From WGAB01 sp964406105 (GTDB lineage Bacteria > Hydrothermota > Hydrothermia > WGAB01): a DNA stretch of 31,007 bases. The notes beneath the pieces are model-generated. The model was not told where the DNA came from, did no database searches, and saw only the letters and a list, made by a program, of their open reading frames with translations. Shown in pieces: positions 23,749 through 31,007 of the stretch; positions within the stretch are counted from its first letter, which is position 1, and every line of letters begins with the position of its first letter. Where the stretch lies: positions 1-31,007 of the forward strand of contig CAYOQK010000063.1 of assembly GCA_964406105.1 (NCBI GenBank), in the 5' to 3' direction. A program made the translations under genes and the position numbers.

Positions 23749-24083
23749 AGGGCAGGCTTCGGGTGGACCGGTTCCTCAAGTACGTGTGCCTGTTCAAATC
23801 GCGCAATGCTGCTCAACAGGCCTGCAAAAAGGGATACGTGCGGCTTAATGGCAAGCCTGTTCGGCCCGCGGATCCCGTGGCTGAGGGGGACATCCTGGAG
23901 TTGGACCTCCCCACCCGCTACCTGGCCCTGCGAATATTGCAAGTGCCTAAGCGGCAAGTGCCCTGTCGTGGGGCCTCGGGCTTCTACGAAGTCATAGAGA
24001 CCCGAACTCGGGAGCAGATCGTGCAGGACCTGCTGGACGATCTGCTGGAGGAGATGGGGGGTGAGATGCCCCTGGACGCTTGA
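23745..24083 (+). CDS. S4-domain RNA-binding protein (Hsp15/HslR-like)
   Basis: The product is 112 aa. An N-terminal S4 fold is clear: RVDRFLKYVCLFKSRNAAQQ, then ACKKGYVRLNGKPVRPADPV and EGDILELDL. A short tail rich in Asp, Glu and Leu follows (EQIVQDLLDDLLEEMGGE). S4 proteins of this size, like Hsp15, bind stalled 50S subunits or other structured RNA. The start at 23745 overlaps the rmlB stop as ATGA. Its stop codon abuts the stop codon of the convergent NagB-LmbE gene. Confidence 0.9.
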   Translation: MKGRLRVDRFLKYVCLFKSRNAAQQACKKGYVRLNGKPVRPADPVAEGDILELDLPTRYLALRILQVPKRQVPCRGASGFYEVIETRTREQIVQDLLDDLLEEMGGEMPLDA

Positions 24084-26447
24084 TCACCGGTTCTCGGTGC
24101 TCTTCTTCAGTTCCCGAGCGTAGGCGTAAAACTCGGAGAGGTCCATCTCCCGCAGGAACACCAATCCTCGGGTGGCACGGATCAGAGGGCTGGGGTGGCC
24201 GTGGAAGAACTCGCGTCCCAACAGGAGTTTGATCTTCTGGTATTGCTCTACCTGGATCTTTTGGGCCAGCTCCGAGAAGGGGCCGTCGTGCTCATAACTG
24301 GGGAAAGAGGCGGCCCGCTGCGAGCCGAAGGCGTTCATGAAGGAGTTTTCCATCACCGCGAACATGTTGAGGGACACCGGCACAAAGACGTTGGCTTCGG
24401 CTGGATGGAACCGGTACCACACGTTGCGGTACCCCACCACCACCAGGTCATGGCGGCCGCTTTCGCGTTCGTAGATCTTGAGGGCCTCGGCGATGGCTTG
24501 GAGCACCTTGTAGTGCGTGTCGGGTCCGCTGGCCTCAGGGTCAAAGGCTACGGTGACCACGTCGGGCTGCACCTCCCGTAGGAGTTGCACGATGGGCATC
24601 ACATCTCGGGGGATGGTGGGCTCTTCGGTGAAGATGTCGCCGGTGTAAAAGCCCAAACGCAGGTGTCGCACGGCATCGTGGTTAAAGCCGAAGTAGCCCC
24701 AAAGGCAATCGGCTTCCCACTCGCGGATCATGCCTTTGAACCGTTGGATATCTGGCCGATCTTTTACCCCTGGGGGTTGGCTTTCAAAGTAAGCGGCCAG
24801 GAGTTCTACGCGTCGCTGAGCCTGGTCCAGGGAATCTACACCGTAGAGTTCCACCAAGTTCCGCAGGAGACGGCGGGCTTCCCCCTCTTCCTTCATAGGG
24901 GTGCTGCGGGCAGCGATGCCATCCAGGTACTGCCATACATCGCGGTTCCGGCCCTCCACGTTCTGCGGATCAAAGTAGCCCTCTTCCCACAGGGCACGGA
25001 ACTTTCGGTCTTCCAGGAACCGTTGGAGTTTCCGCACCATCTGCAGAGCGTAGGCGTTGGACACAGCGGTGAACCCCGAGGTCATGTACGCGAAAACGTG
25101 CCGATTGGTGGCATCGCGGATGTGCCGCACGGCATAGGGCAGATACCCCAGCATGATATCGTCGTGGTGGGGGGCGGTGTGCAGAAAGGTGGTGTGATGC
25201 CGCAGGGTCATGCCACGCTGGATCTTCTGTTCCAGTCGGTGCCGGAGTTCTTCCAGAACCTCAGGCACTGGGCGATCGCCCAGCCGTTGGAGAAGCAATT
25301 GGCCCAGGGGATCCTCTTGGAGATGCTGGTGGGTGAGATGAACCAGGCGACGACGGTGTTTCCACGCGATGTCCACGGCCACCTGTTCCACGGTTTCTGA
25401 AGGCCAATGGGCTTGTTGGGCGAGCCAGCGGTATCGCCGTTCCCGAAGGAGTTTGGCCGCCCCCTGGGTGATGAAGAAACGGGCGTGGGGCAGCTTGTGG
25501 AGTGCAGTGGCCGGGTATCGGATGTGGGGCGGTTCCTCCACGGCATCGCGCACCACCTGGGCCTTGGCCTCGCCGGCAGCAAAGATGATGGCTACGGCTT
25601 CGGGGTTGTGGGTGATGGTGGCCAGGCCGATGGTGATCACCGGCCGCTTTCGGGCGATTTCAATGCCCCCCAGATCCACGGCGGCCGCTGCCTGGGTTTC
25701 GTAGTTGGTGTAGGTGAGCCGGGTGGTGGAGAAGTGGTCGGATCCCCGGACGTTAAAGGCAATGTGGCCATCCGGCCCGATACCGCCTAAGAAAAAGCCG
25801 ATGCCGCCCAACGCCCGGATCCGCTCCTCGTACCGTTGGCACCACTCATCTACGGCCTCCAATACCTGCTTTTGGATGTGTTCCAAGCGGGTGCGGGGGT
25901 GGCGGAACCGCAGGCTGAGGTCCACTTCGTAATTGGGCCAAACCTCTTCCAACTTCATGCCCCGGGGTAGGCCGATTTGGGTGGCATCTATCAGCAGGGC
26001 CCGTTGAGGGTCCAGGCCGAAGCCTTCCAGGTAGAACCGACGCACGTAGTGGTAAAAGCTGTTGGGTTGCTCTGGATGGATGGGGTAGAACTCGTCAATC
26101 TGCACGAAGGTGAGTCCACGGAGCGAAGGTTTGTGGGCGGGGTCCAGGCCGAAGTCTTCCAGGGTTTTTCGGGTTTCCGGTTCGTGCCAGGTGTTTAGAA
26201 AATGGGTGGTCCACTTGATGAAGTACTCTGGGGTTTTGCCGGTGGGCAGGGCGATCACCCCTTCGGGGTTTGCCTGTACCCATTCCAGAAAGCGGAGAGC
26301 GGTGATCCTGCCCAGATCCGGAAAGTTGTCCACGATGAGCACACCGATCTTCTCGGTGGGCGGATACCGAAGCTGATCAAAGCCGCTGCGGCTGAGCGCG
26401 GCCCGTTCCACCGCAGAGGTAGGGTATAGGGGCTGTTCGGGTGTCAT
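24084..26447 (-). CDS. NagB-like sugar-phosphate isomerase/deaminase fused to LmbE/PIG-L-type deacetylase
   Basis: The product is 787 aa. Residues about 30-340 are a glucosamine-6-phosphate deaminase domain: LPTGKTP (67-73), QIDEFYP (116-122, Asp118 = base), GGIGPDGHIAFN (221-232, Asp226 and His228) and ITIGLATI (271-278). Residues about 410-780 look like LmbE/PIG-L: TAPHHDDIMLG (424-434) matches the zinc motif HPDD, and GPDTHYKVLQA later supplies a likely third ligand. Such NagB-LmbE fusions occur in Bacteroidetes. The Glu that follows NagB's DGHIAFN (Glu148 in E. coli) is Val233 here. Together the domains could deacetylate and deaminate an amino-sugar phosphate, but that is inference. The start lacks a Shine-Dalgarno and follows a -10-like box, in the 30-nt gap after the BTAD gene. 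Confidence 0.87.
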   Translation of the reverse strand: MTPEQPLYPTSAVERAALSRSGFDQLRYPPTEKIGVLIVDNFPDLGRITALRFLEWVQANPEGVIALPTGKTPEYFIKWTTHFLNTWHEPETRKTLEDFGLDPAHKPSLRGLTFVQIDEFYPIHPEQPNSFYHYVRRFYLEGFGLDPQRALLIDATQIGLPRGMKLEEVWPNYEVDLSLRFRHPRTRLEHIQKQVLEAVDEWCQRYEERIRALGGIGFFLGGIGPDGHIAFNVRGSDHFSTTRLTYTNYETQAAAAVDLGGIEIARKRPVITIGLATITHNPEAVAIIFAAGEAKAQVVRDAVEEPPHIRYPATALHKLPHARFFITQGAAKLLRERRYRWLAQQAHWPSETVEQVAVDIAWKHRRRLVHLTHQHLQEDPLGQLLLQRLGDRPVPEVLEELRHRLEQKIQRGMTLRHHTTFLHTAPHHDDIMLGYLPYAVRHIRDATNRHVFAYMTSGFTAVSNAYALQMVRKLQRFLEDRKFRALWEEGYFDPQNVEGRNRDVWQYLDGIAARSTPMKEEGEARRLLRNLVELYGVDSLDQAQRRVELLAAYFESQPPGVKDRPDIQRFKGMIREWEADCLWGYFGFNHDAVRHLRLGFYTGDIFTEEPTIPRDVMPIVQLLREVQPDVVTVAFDPEASGPDTHYKVLQAIAEALKIYERESGRHDLVVVGYRNVWYRFHPAEANVFVPVSLNMFAVMENSFMNAFGSQRAASFPSYEHDGPFSELAQKIQVEQYQKIKLLLGREFFHGHPSPLIRATRGLVFLREMDLSEFYAYARELKKSTENR

Positions 26448-26455
26448 GGTGGTAT

Positions 26456-26484
26456 AGTGTACAACGAAAGGAGGGCCTCAGGCG
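26456..26484 (-). promoter_or_regulatory. Possible leaderless-type promoter of NagB-LmbE
   Basis: Read leftward: -10 TACACT (26461 to 26456) ends 8 nt before the ATG, as in the DksA-like gene. The matching -35 position holds CGCCTG, which is poor. The lack of any Shine-Dalgarno supports it; the weak -35 argues against it. Confidence 0.35.
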
Positions 26485-29186
26485 TGGGGTCCGTGGGCGA
26501 GCTGCAGCAGATGTTGGAGCTCAGGATCTTCGGGGTCCACCTGGAGCCCTTGGCTGGCGATGAGCAGGGCTTGCTCGGGCCGGAAGGACTCCAGGTAAAA
26601 ACGGGCCACCCGAGCAAACGCTTGGAGCACTCGGTACCGAAGATGTCGGACCGCAGATTCCAGCAGGGGGTACTCTACATCGTAGAAGGGGGGTCCTTCC
26701 ACCAGGGACAGGGCTTGTTGGTATTTGCCCACGGCCAGGGCGTGGGCGCCTCGTTGATCTTCGGCCTCTGCCTGTTGGAGTTCGTGTAAGAAGTGCCAAA
26801 GATCCACCTCCAGGTGCTGGGGATTGAGCAGGTACTGGTCATTTTGACGAAGAAAGGCGTGTTTCCCCAGCAGTTTCCGGAGGTGGGAAAAGGTCCAATG
26901 CAGGTTGTGGATCTGGCGATCCGGAGGAAGATCGGGCCAAAGGGCCTGGGCCAAGAAGTGGGCAGTAGTGGTCCAGCGTTGTACCGGGGCCAGCGCCAGG
27001 GTGGCCAAGAGCTGCTTGGCTTTGACCGAGCCTGTGTGCACGAGCACCTCCAGGTTAGGAAAGACCACGCGGAAGGTTCCCAGGGTTTTGATTTGGATCC
27101 GCGTGCCAGAGGTGGAGCCAGGATGGAGCAAAGAGGTAAGCCGGCGCCGCAGGGGACTTTCAGCCGGTAGGGTTTTCAGGAACCAGGATACACGATCGGT
27201 GGCTTGGAACTGTTGAATTGCCTGGCGATAGCGGGCCAGCAGGGATTCCATTAGGCCCCGGGGAGGGCGTTTCATCCAGGCGAGGCCCCGCAACCCCCGT
27301 TCCAAAAGGTAGGGGGTCATGATGAGGTATCGCCGCTGGCTTGCCTGGCTCAGGGCGAGTTCCAGGTCTTCGGTTCCCAAAGGGGTCCCTTGACGGAACC
27401 GGATCTCGGCCCGGAGGGCGAAGCTCTTGGCTAACCCAATGAGGGCCTTCATCCCGCTGTAGTGGAGGATGGCGCGGTCCACCCAGGCCAGGGCGCGGTC
27501 CACCTGCCCTTCCAGGGCCCACCATTGGGCCCAAAGCCGTTCTCCCACTGGTTGCCACAGAGGATACCCCTGGGCCTCGGCCCAGCCCTCTTCCAGGTAG
27601 AGATGGGCCTGTTCCCGTTGACCCATTTCCAGCAGGGTTTCGGCCATGTTGAGCCGGTTCAGGGCCCACTCCTCCCGATTCCTGGGGCGGAGCTGTTTGA
27701 GGGCTTGGTACTGCACCAGGTACTGGCCCCGGAAAAAGAGGAGATTGAGATGGTCCAGGGGCACCCGGGAGGATTCCGGGGCGAGATGGGCCAGGGCGTT
27801 CCACCATGCCTCTTCGGCCTCTTGGAGGTTCCCTTCGGTGCCGTGGAGTGCACTTTGCAGGCTTTGGGTGAGGATCAGCGTCTCACGGTCTCCGCAGGCC
27901 TGGGCGTGGAACAGGGCTTCCTCCAGGAAGTGGTGGCTTTGGGCCAGGTTGCCCATGCTGAAGCACAGGTGGCTGATGGCCATAGAGGCGCGGGCCCGTA
28001 GACACGAACCCTCAGGAGCCTCCCGATACACCTCCAACAGGGTTTGAAAGGCGCTGTCTACCTGGGCCTGGGCCACCAGGATCCTGGCCTGCAGGAACCT
28101 CCGCTCGGGTTCGGCCAGGGGGGCTTGATCCACCACCCGCTCGGCCTGCTGAATCCGCCCGTTTCGCAGATGGGATTCCACTTCTTGTACCAGCGGCAGG
28201 AACCCGTGGGTCTCCTCTTCGGGTTCTGAGGGGATGCCCAGCAGCCTTAGGAGTTCCTGCTGCTCCTCGGAGGACAGGGATTCCTTCAGGGTTTGGCGGA
28301 GCAGTCCGCTGGCCACGCGCACCTGGCCCCGGTCTTCCACCAGAAACCCCTCTTGGAACAGGCGGTGCACCTGCGTTTCTGCCTCGGGAAAGGCTTGGAG
28401 GGCCTCCCGGGGCGCCGAGGGCACCAGGCTTAAGGCCTGGAGCAGACGTTGCAACGAGGGGGGAAGGAGCTGCCATCGCTCACGTTCCCTTTGGAGGAGC
28501 AGGGAGAGGTCCACCCCCCGGGGATCCAGAACGATGCCGGGTTCTAAGGTTTGTCCCTGCCATTCCAGAAGATCCAGCAGGGCCTGGATTTGGGCGGGGA
28601 TGCCCCCGCTGAGTTTCCAGAGCCAGGCCAGAAATTCCGGGGTTTGAGAGGTGCGGGTGCGCTCATAGAGCCAGCGGTGAAGGTCTTGGAATCGCAAGGG
28701 GCGCAGGGGCAGGTGGGACCACCACCGCAGGGACTCCGGGAGCACCGGAGTGGCCACCACCCACAGGATCGGGTAGCCGCGGAGCCGTTCTGCCCACTGG
28801 GCCAGTTGACGGGCTCGGGGCGGCGAAAGGGGGCCCTCAGCCGCCAGGACCACAGGGGCCTGGCGGCTGAGGGCCCGAATCTTCTCCTCAAATTCAGGGC
28901 TTTTGGACGAGGGCTGTGGCACCCAACGACGGGCCCCGGCTCCCAATTGCACCTGGAGGCCGTGGAGCCACTGTTCTGGCAGGGTTTCCCGCACACGGGT
29001 GTCGGCACGTGCCCAGAGATACGAGGGTGGCACCTGGGCCAACAGCCAGTCCACCAGGCTCCGTTTCCCCATCCCTGGGGGGCCTGTGATCACGATGCGG
29101 CCTCCCCGCCGGGTTTCCAGGGTTTGGATCTGCTCCTGGAGATGCTGGCGTTCCCACGAGCGACCCACAAACACCTGTTGGCCCAT
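26478..29186 (-). CDS. AAA-type ATPase/TPR regulator with C-terminal winged helix and BTAD domain (SARP-like)
   Basis: The product is 902 aa from the ATG at 29186. An N-terminal STAND-like ATPase (MGQQVFVGRSWERQHLQEQI) has P-loop GPPGMGKRS (35-43). A long region of helical TPR-like repeats follows (about 300-680, rich in Leu, Ala, Gln and Glu). The last 209 residues hold an OmpR-type winged helix (IQIKTLGTFRVVF..., from about 694) and a BTAD helical domain (VDLWHFLHELQQAEAE onward, about 796-902). BTAD regulators activate transcription of pathway genes in response to a ligand sensed by the ATPase and TPR part. The ATG at 29207 is the alternative; 29186 is chosen because a promoter sits just before it and there is no Shine-Dalgarno. 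The NagB-LmbE gene follows after 30 nt and is a plausible target. Confidence 0.85.
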   Translation of the reverse strand: MGQQVFVGRSWERQHLQEQIQTLETRRGGRIVITGPPGMGKRSLVDWLLAQVPPSYLWARADTRVRETLPEQWLHGLQVQLGAGARRWVPQPSSKSPEFEEKIRALSRQAPVVLAAEGPLSPPRARQLAQWAERLRGYPILWVVATPVLPESLRWWSHLPLRPLRFQDLHRWLYERTRTSQTPEFLAWLWKLSGGIPAQIQALLDLLEWQGQTLEPGIVLDPRGVDLSLLLQRERERWQLLPPSLQRLLQALSLVPSAPREALQAFPEAETQVHRLFQEGFLVEDRGQVRVASGLLRQTLKESLSSEEQQELLRLLGIPSEPEEETHGFLPLVQEVESHLRNGRIQQAERVVDQAPLAEPERRFLQARILVAQAQVDSAFQTLLEVYREAPEGSCLRARASMAISHLCFSMGNLAQSHHFLEEALFHAQACGDRETLILTQSLQSALHGTEGNLQEAEEAWWNALAHLAPESSRVPLDHLNLLFFRGQYLVQYQALKQLRPRNREEWALNRLNMAETLLEMGQREQAHLYLEEGWAEAQGYPLWQPVGERLWAQWWALEGQVDRALAWVDRAILHYSGMKALIGLAKSFALRAEIRFRQGTPLGTEDLELALSQASQRRYLIMTPYLLERGLRGLAWMKRPPRGLMESLLARYRQAIQQFQATDRVSWFLKTLPAESPLRRRLTSLLHPGSTSGTRIQIKTLGTFRVVFPNLEVLVHTGSVKAKQLLATLALAPVQRWTTTAHFLAQALWPDLPPDRQIHNLHWTFSHLRKLLGKHAFLRQNDQYLLNPQHLEVDLWHFLHELQQAEAEDQRGAHALAVGKYQQALSLVEGPPFYDVEYPLLESAVRHLRYRVLQAFARVARFYLESFRPEQALLIASQGLQVDPEDPELQHLLQLAHGPHA

Positions 29187-29193
29187 CGTGGCT

Positions 29194-29222
29194 ATCTTGG
29201 TCCCCATGGGGCCGGAAGTCAA
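29194..29222 (-). promoter_or_regulatory. Promoter of the BTAD regulator (leaderless type)
   Basis: Read leftward: -35 TTGACT (29222 to 29217), 17-bp spacer, weak -10 CAAGAT (29199 to 29194). The ATG at 29186 comes 7 nt later. The -35 overlaps the stop codon of the upstream gene. Confidence 0.45.
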
Positions 29223-31007
29223 CCGCGTCCTGTCCAGGCCCATCGCAGGAGCAGAGGGGAGTGCTGGGGCAGGGAGATCCGCAGGAAGTACACCCCAGCA
29301 GGGTATCCGGAGGGAAGAGCCCAGCGGTGTCGTCCCGCAGGCAGGGTTTGCTGGCGGTGCCAAAGCCGTTGGCCGGAGACGTTGAAGATCTCCACGAGGA
29401 CGGGACCGGGAGAGCCATGGGTCAGGTCCAGCCATGCCTGGCGCTGGGCGTATAGGATCCGGCCCACCGTGGCAGAGTGTGGCGGGTTTTCTTGGAACCG
29501 GGTGGCCCCTTCGGAGGCCAAGGTCCACTGCGACAGTGCAGGGATCCCACGGCACTGCACGGCGTTGGACAGGGTATCCAGAGAGTCCGGAACCCAAGAG
29601 GTCCACTGGTTGCCGTCCCATCGCCACGCCCAGAGGTCGGGCTCGGAAAGGTTGGGCGGTAGATCCTCGGGCTGATAGAACAGGGTGAGGTCCAGGCTAT
29701 CGTAGATCCCTTCGGTGTGCAGGTTCCACCAGCGGTGTATGCCGTTGGTCATGGCGTAGTGCTGTTCCGGGTGAACAGCGGAGGAGAGCCACAGGTTGCC
29801 TGCGGAGCTCTGAGGTGGATAGAACCGCACCAGAACGCTGCGGTGGCCTTCGGCGTCGTAGTGGACCGCTGCGGGATACTCCTGGGGGAGTTGTATGCCT
29901 CCGCTGTCGCCTTGGATCACCGCCAAGGAGTCCCAGGTGAGCACTAAGGAGTCCAACGTCGGGGTTTGCAGGGAGTCGGTACTGCTCAGCAGCACGCGGA
30001 TTTGGAACCACCGGTGTCCATCGTGGAACCAAGGCACAGGGGCCGTGCCTCCTGTGAAGTAGGTGTCGGGCCCCTGGGGTCCTTGCCAAGGCGCAGTCTG
30101 TAGGTTTTGCAAGGTGCTGGCGGTTCTCAATTGGAGTTTACACGCCGTGCCAGGGGGTGTTTGAGCACTCCACCGGAGCCGGTGAAAGGCTACGTAGGTT
30201 CCAGCGTCCTGGGGGGCGGTGAGATACATTCCAGCAGGGACGTAACGGGTGGTGCCGTCGTTCTCCTGGAAATCCAGGTACTGGAACTGGTCCACATGGA
30301 TCTCCACGGAGTCGTTGGGATCCACATCGGTATCCGTTGCAGCGAAGTAGGGGTAGTAGTTCTGCAGGCTGAAGGATTCCACTTGGGCCACCAGGTGGCC
30401 GTCCACCCAGGCTTGGAACCGTTGATCCTGAGCATCGTACAGGATGCGCCAGGGTCGGGGATCCGTGAACCAAGGAAGGTCAGCCGAGGGGGTGGTAAAC
30501 CACTGGGTGCCGTCGCAGTATGCCACGTAGTAGAAGCCCCCGGTGGCGGTGCGATGGGCCCGCAGAATGAGGAATCGCTGGCTGGACGGACTGTAAAAGC
30601 CCAGTTCAAACTCCTGGCCCTCCTCGGGTTCCATATGCAGGATGTGCACCAGGGCAGCGGCCTCTGCGGAGCCCGTGCCCACGAAATGCCCTGTGCGGTC
30701 CAGGGAGGCATAGGTTTGGGACCCGTGTGCATATCCGTAGAAGCGGAGCACACCCCCAGCCTCCTCCACGTGGTACAGGGAGTCGTACACCGTCCAGCGG
30801 GTGGGATCCACGGTGCCGTCGTCAAAGTTGTCGTCAACGAAGGGGGCGGCCCACACGTCATCCACCCAAACGCCAAAGGATCTGTCGGTTTGTAGGCTTT
30901 GGAGTACGAAGATCACCCGCACACGGCCCACGCCTTGCCAAGTGTATGGGTGGAGGAAACGCTCAATTTGGTGTTTCAGGTTCCACCGGTAAAGGTTCCA
31001 CTGGTCG
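29219..31007 (-). CDS. Secreted multidomain protein with Por/T9SS-like C-terminal sorting domain (5' end outside the window)
   Basis: The frame is open to the window edge (residues DQWNLYRWNL... precede the first in-window GTG), so the N-terminus and any signal peptide are missing. 595 residues are visible. Two regions recall laminin-G/concanavalin-like beta-jelly rolls (FDDGTVDPTRWTVYDSLYHV, and further on FQAWVDGHLVAQVESF). The last 80 or so residues show the sorting-domain pattern VLVEIFNVSGQRLWHRQQTL, then GRHRWALPSGYPAGVYFLRI. Domains of this type direct export and anchoring through type IX secretion in Bacteroidetes, and related domains occur in many candidate phyla. It is probably an extracellular or surface protein that binds polysaccharide; the ligand is unknown. 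The T9SS machinery itself is not in this window. Confidence 0.82.
   Translation of the reverse strand, partial: DQWNLYRWNLKHQIERFLHPYTWQGVGRVRVIFVLQSLQTDRSFGVWVDDVWAAPFVDDNFDDGTVDPTRWTVYDSLYHVEEAGGVLRFYGYAHGSQTYASLDRTGHFVGTGSAEAAALVHILHMEPEEGQEFELGFYSPSSQRFLILRAHRTATGGFYYVAYCDGTQWFTTPSADLPWFTDPRPWRILYDAQDQRFQAWVDGHLVAQVESFSLQNYYPYFAATDTDVDPNDSVEIHVDQFQYLDFQENDGTTRYVPAGMYLTAPQDAGTYVAFHRLRWSAQTPPGTACKLQLRTASTLQNLQTAPWQGPQGPDTYFTGGTAPVPWFHDGHRWFQIRVLLSSTDSLQTPTLDSLVLTWDSLAVIQGDSGGIQLPQEYPAAVHYDAEGHRSVLVRFYPPQSSAGNLWLSSAVHPEQHYAMTNGIHRWWNLHTEGIYDSLDLTLFYQPEDLPPNLSEPDLWAWRWDGNQWTSWVPDSLDTLSNAVQCRGIPALSQWTLASEGATRFQENPPHSATVGRILYAQRQAWLDLTHGSPGPVLVEIFNVSGQRLWHRQQTLPAGRHRWALPSGYPAGVYFLRISLPQHSPLLLRWAWTGRG

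Noticed and set aside
29187..29627. Extension of the BTAD regulator by 147 residues to an earlier start
   Set aside because: The extra part overlaps the end of the sorting-domain gene and is Pro/Arg/Leu-rich mirror-like sequence, while the promoter and the family-like MGQQVFVGR start lie at 29186.
28551..29675. A 374-aa open frame on the + strand opposite the BTAD regulator and secreted protein
   Set aside because: Antisense to two supported genes, with no motif and no ribosome binding site.
1..31007. CRISPR arrays, tRNA or rRNA genes, transposases and phage genes
   Set aside because: No regular repeats, tRNA-like cloverleaf, conserved rRNA stretch or transposase-like frame was seen; the region is dense with ordinary genes.

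Overview
The window looks like about 31 kb of chromosome from a bacterium of roughly 60% G+C. It holds 24 well-supported protein genes with almost no spacer DNA, plus one doubtful small ORF. I saw no rRNA, tRNA, CRISPR array, insertion sequence or phage gene. Several traits suggest a thermophilic, anaerobic, peptide-fermenting lineage: a seven-iron ferredoxin resembling the Thermus type, a hexameric-type glutamate dehydrogenase, alanine dehydrogenase paired with an acyl-CoA transferase, and hydrogenase-maturation genes. A secreted protein with a Por/T9SS-like C-terminal domain, a NagB-LmbE fusion and a YfhO membrane protein point to the FCB superphylum or a nearby candidate phylum (WOR-3/Hydrothermae-like). 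That placement is inference; there is no marker gene here to fix it.

Layout. 1-8673 is read leftward. It holds the N-terminus of a biotin carboxylase, a secreted pectate-lyase-type beta-helix protein with its own promoter, then mutL, hprK, hpf, a VanZ-PgpA fusion, comM, a slipin and a small acidic protein. At 8674-8773 two divergent promoters share one self-complementary -35 box. 8774-15265 is read rightward: ald, an acyl-CoA transferase, a beta-helix exported protein that seems to start with ATT, recX, a DksA/TraR protein, plsY and a CDF metal transporter. 15270-19997 is read leftward: ferredoxin, gdhA, hypA, hypB, a hydrogenase maturation protease and an AlkP-superfamily phosphohydrolase. 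20153-24083 is read rightward: YfhO, an RmlB-like sugar-nucleotide dehydratase and an S4 protein, all overlapping. 24084-31007 is read leftward: a NagB-LmbE fusion, an AAA-TPR-BTAD regulator and a secreted sorting-domain protein cut by the window edge.

How the genes may work together. GDH, alanine dehydrogenase, the CoA transferase, ferredoxin and hydrogenase maturation fit amino-acid fermentation with disposal of reductant as H2. plsY and PgpA serve phospholipid synthesis. YfhO and the RmlB-like enzyme suggest surface glycan assembly. HPF and the DksA-like protein belong to growth-rate and stress control.

The most interesting signal is in gene expression. Bacterial -35/-10 promoters with 17-18 bp spacing recur at the operon starts. 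They split into two classes: promoters about 24-44 nt ahead of a Shine-Dalgarno gene, and promoters whose -10 ends 6-8 nt before an ATG/GTG that has no Shine-Dalgarno, which implies leaderless mRNAs (YfhO, the DksA-like protein, the BTAD regulator and probably NagB-LmbE). Other points worth a second look are the apparent ATT start, the VanZ-PgpA fusion, the missing catalytic Glu in the NagB domain, the insertion in the RmlB-like enzyme, and a structured leader with a small ORF before gdhA.
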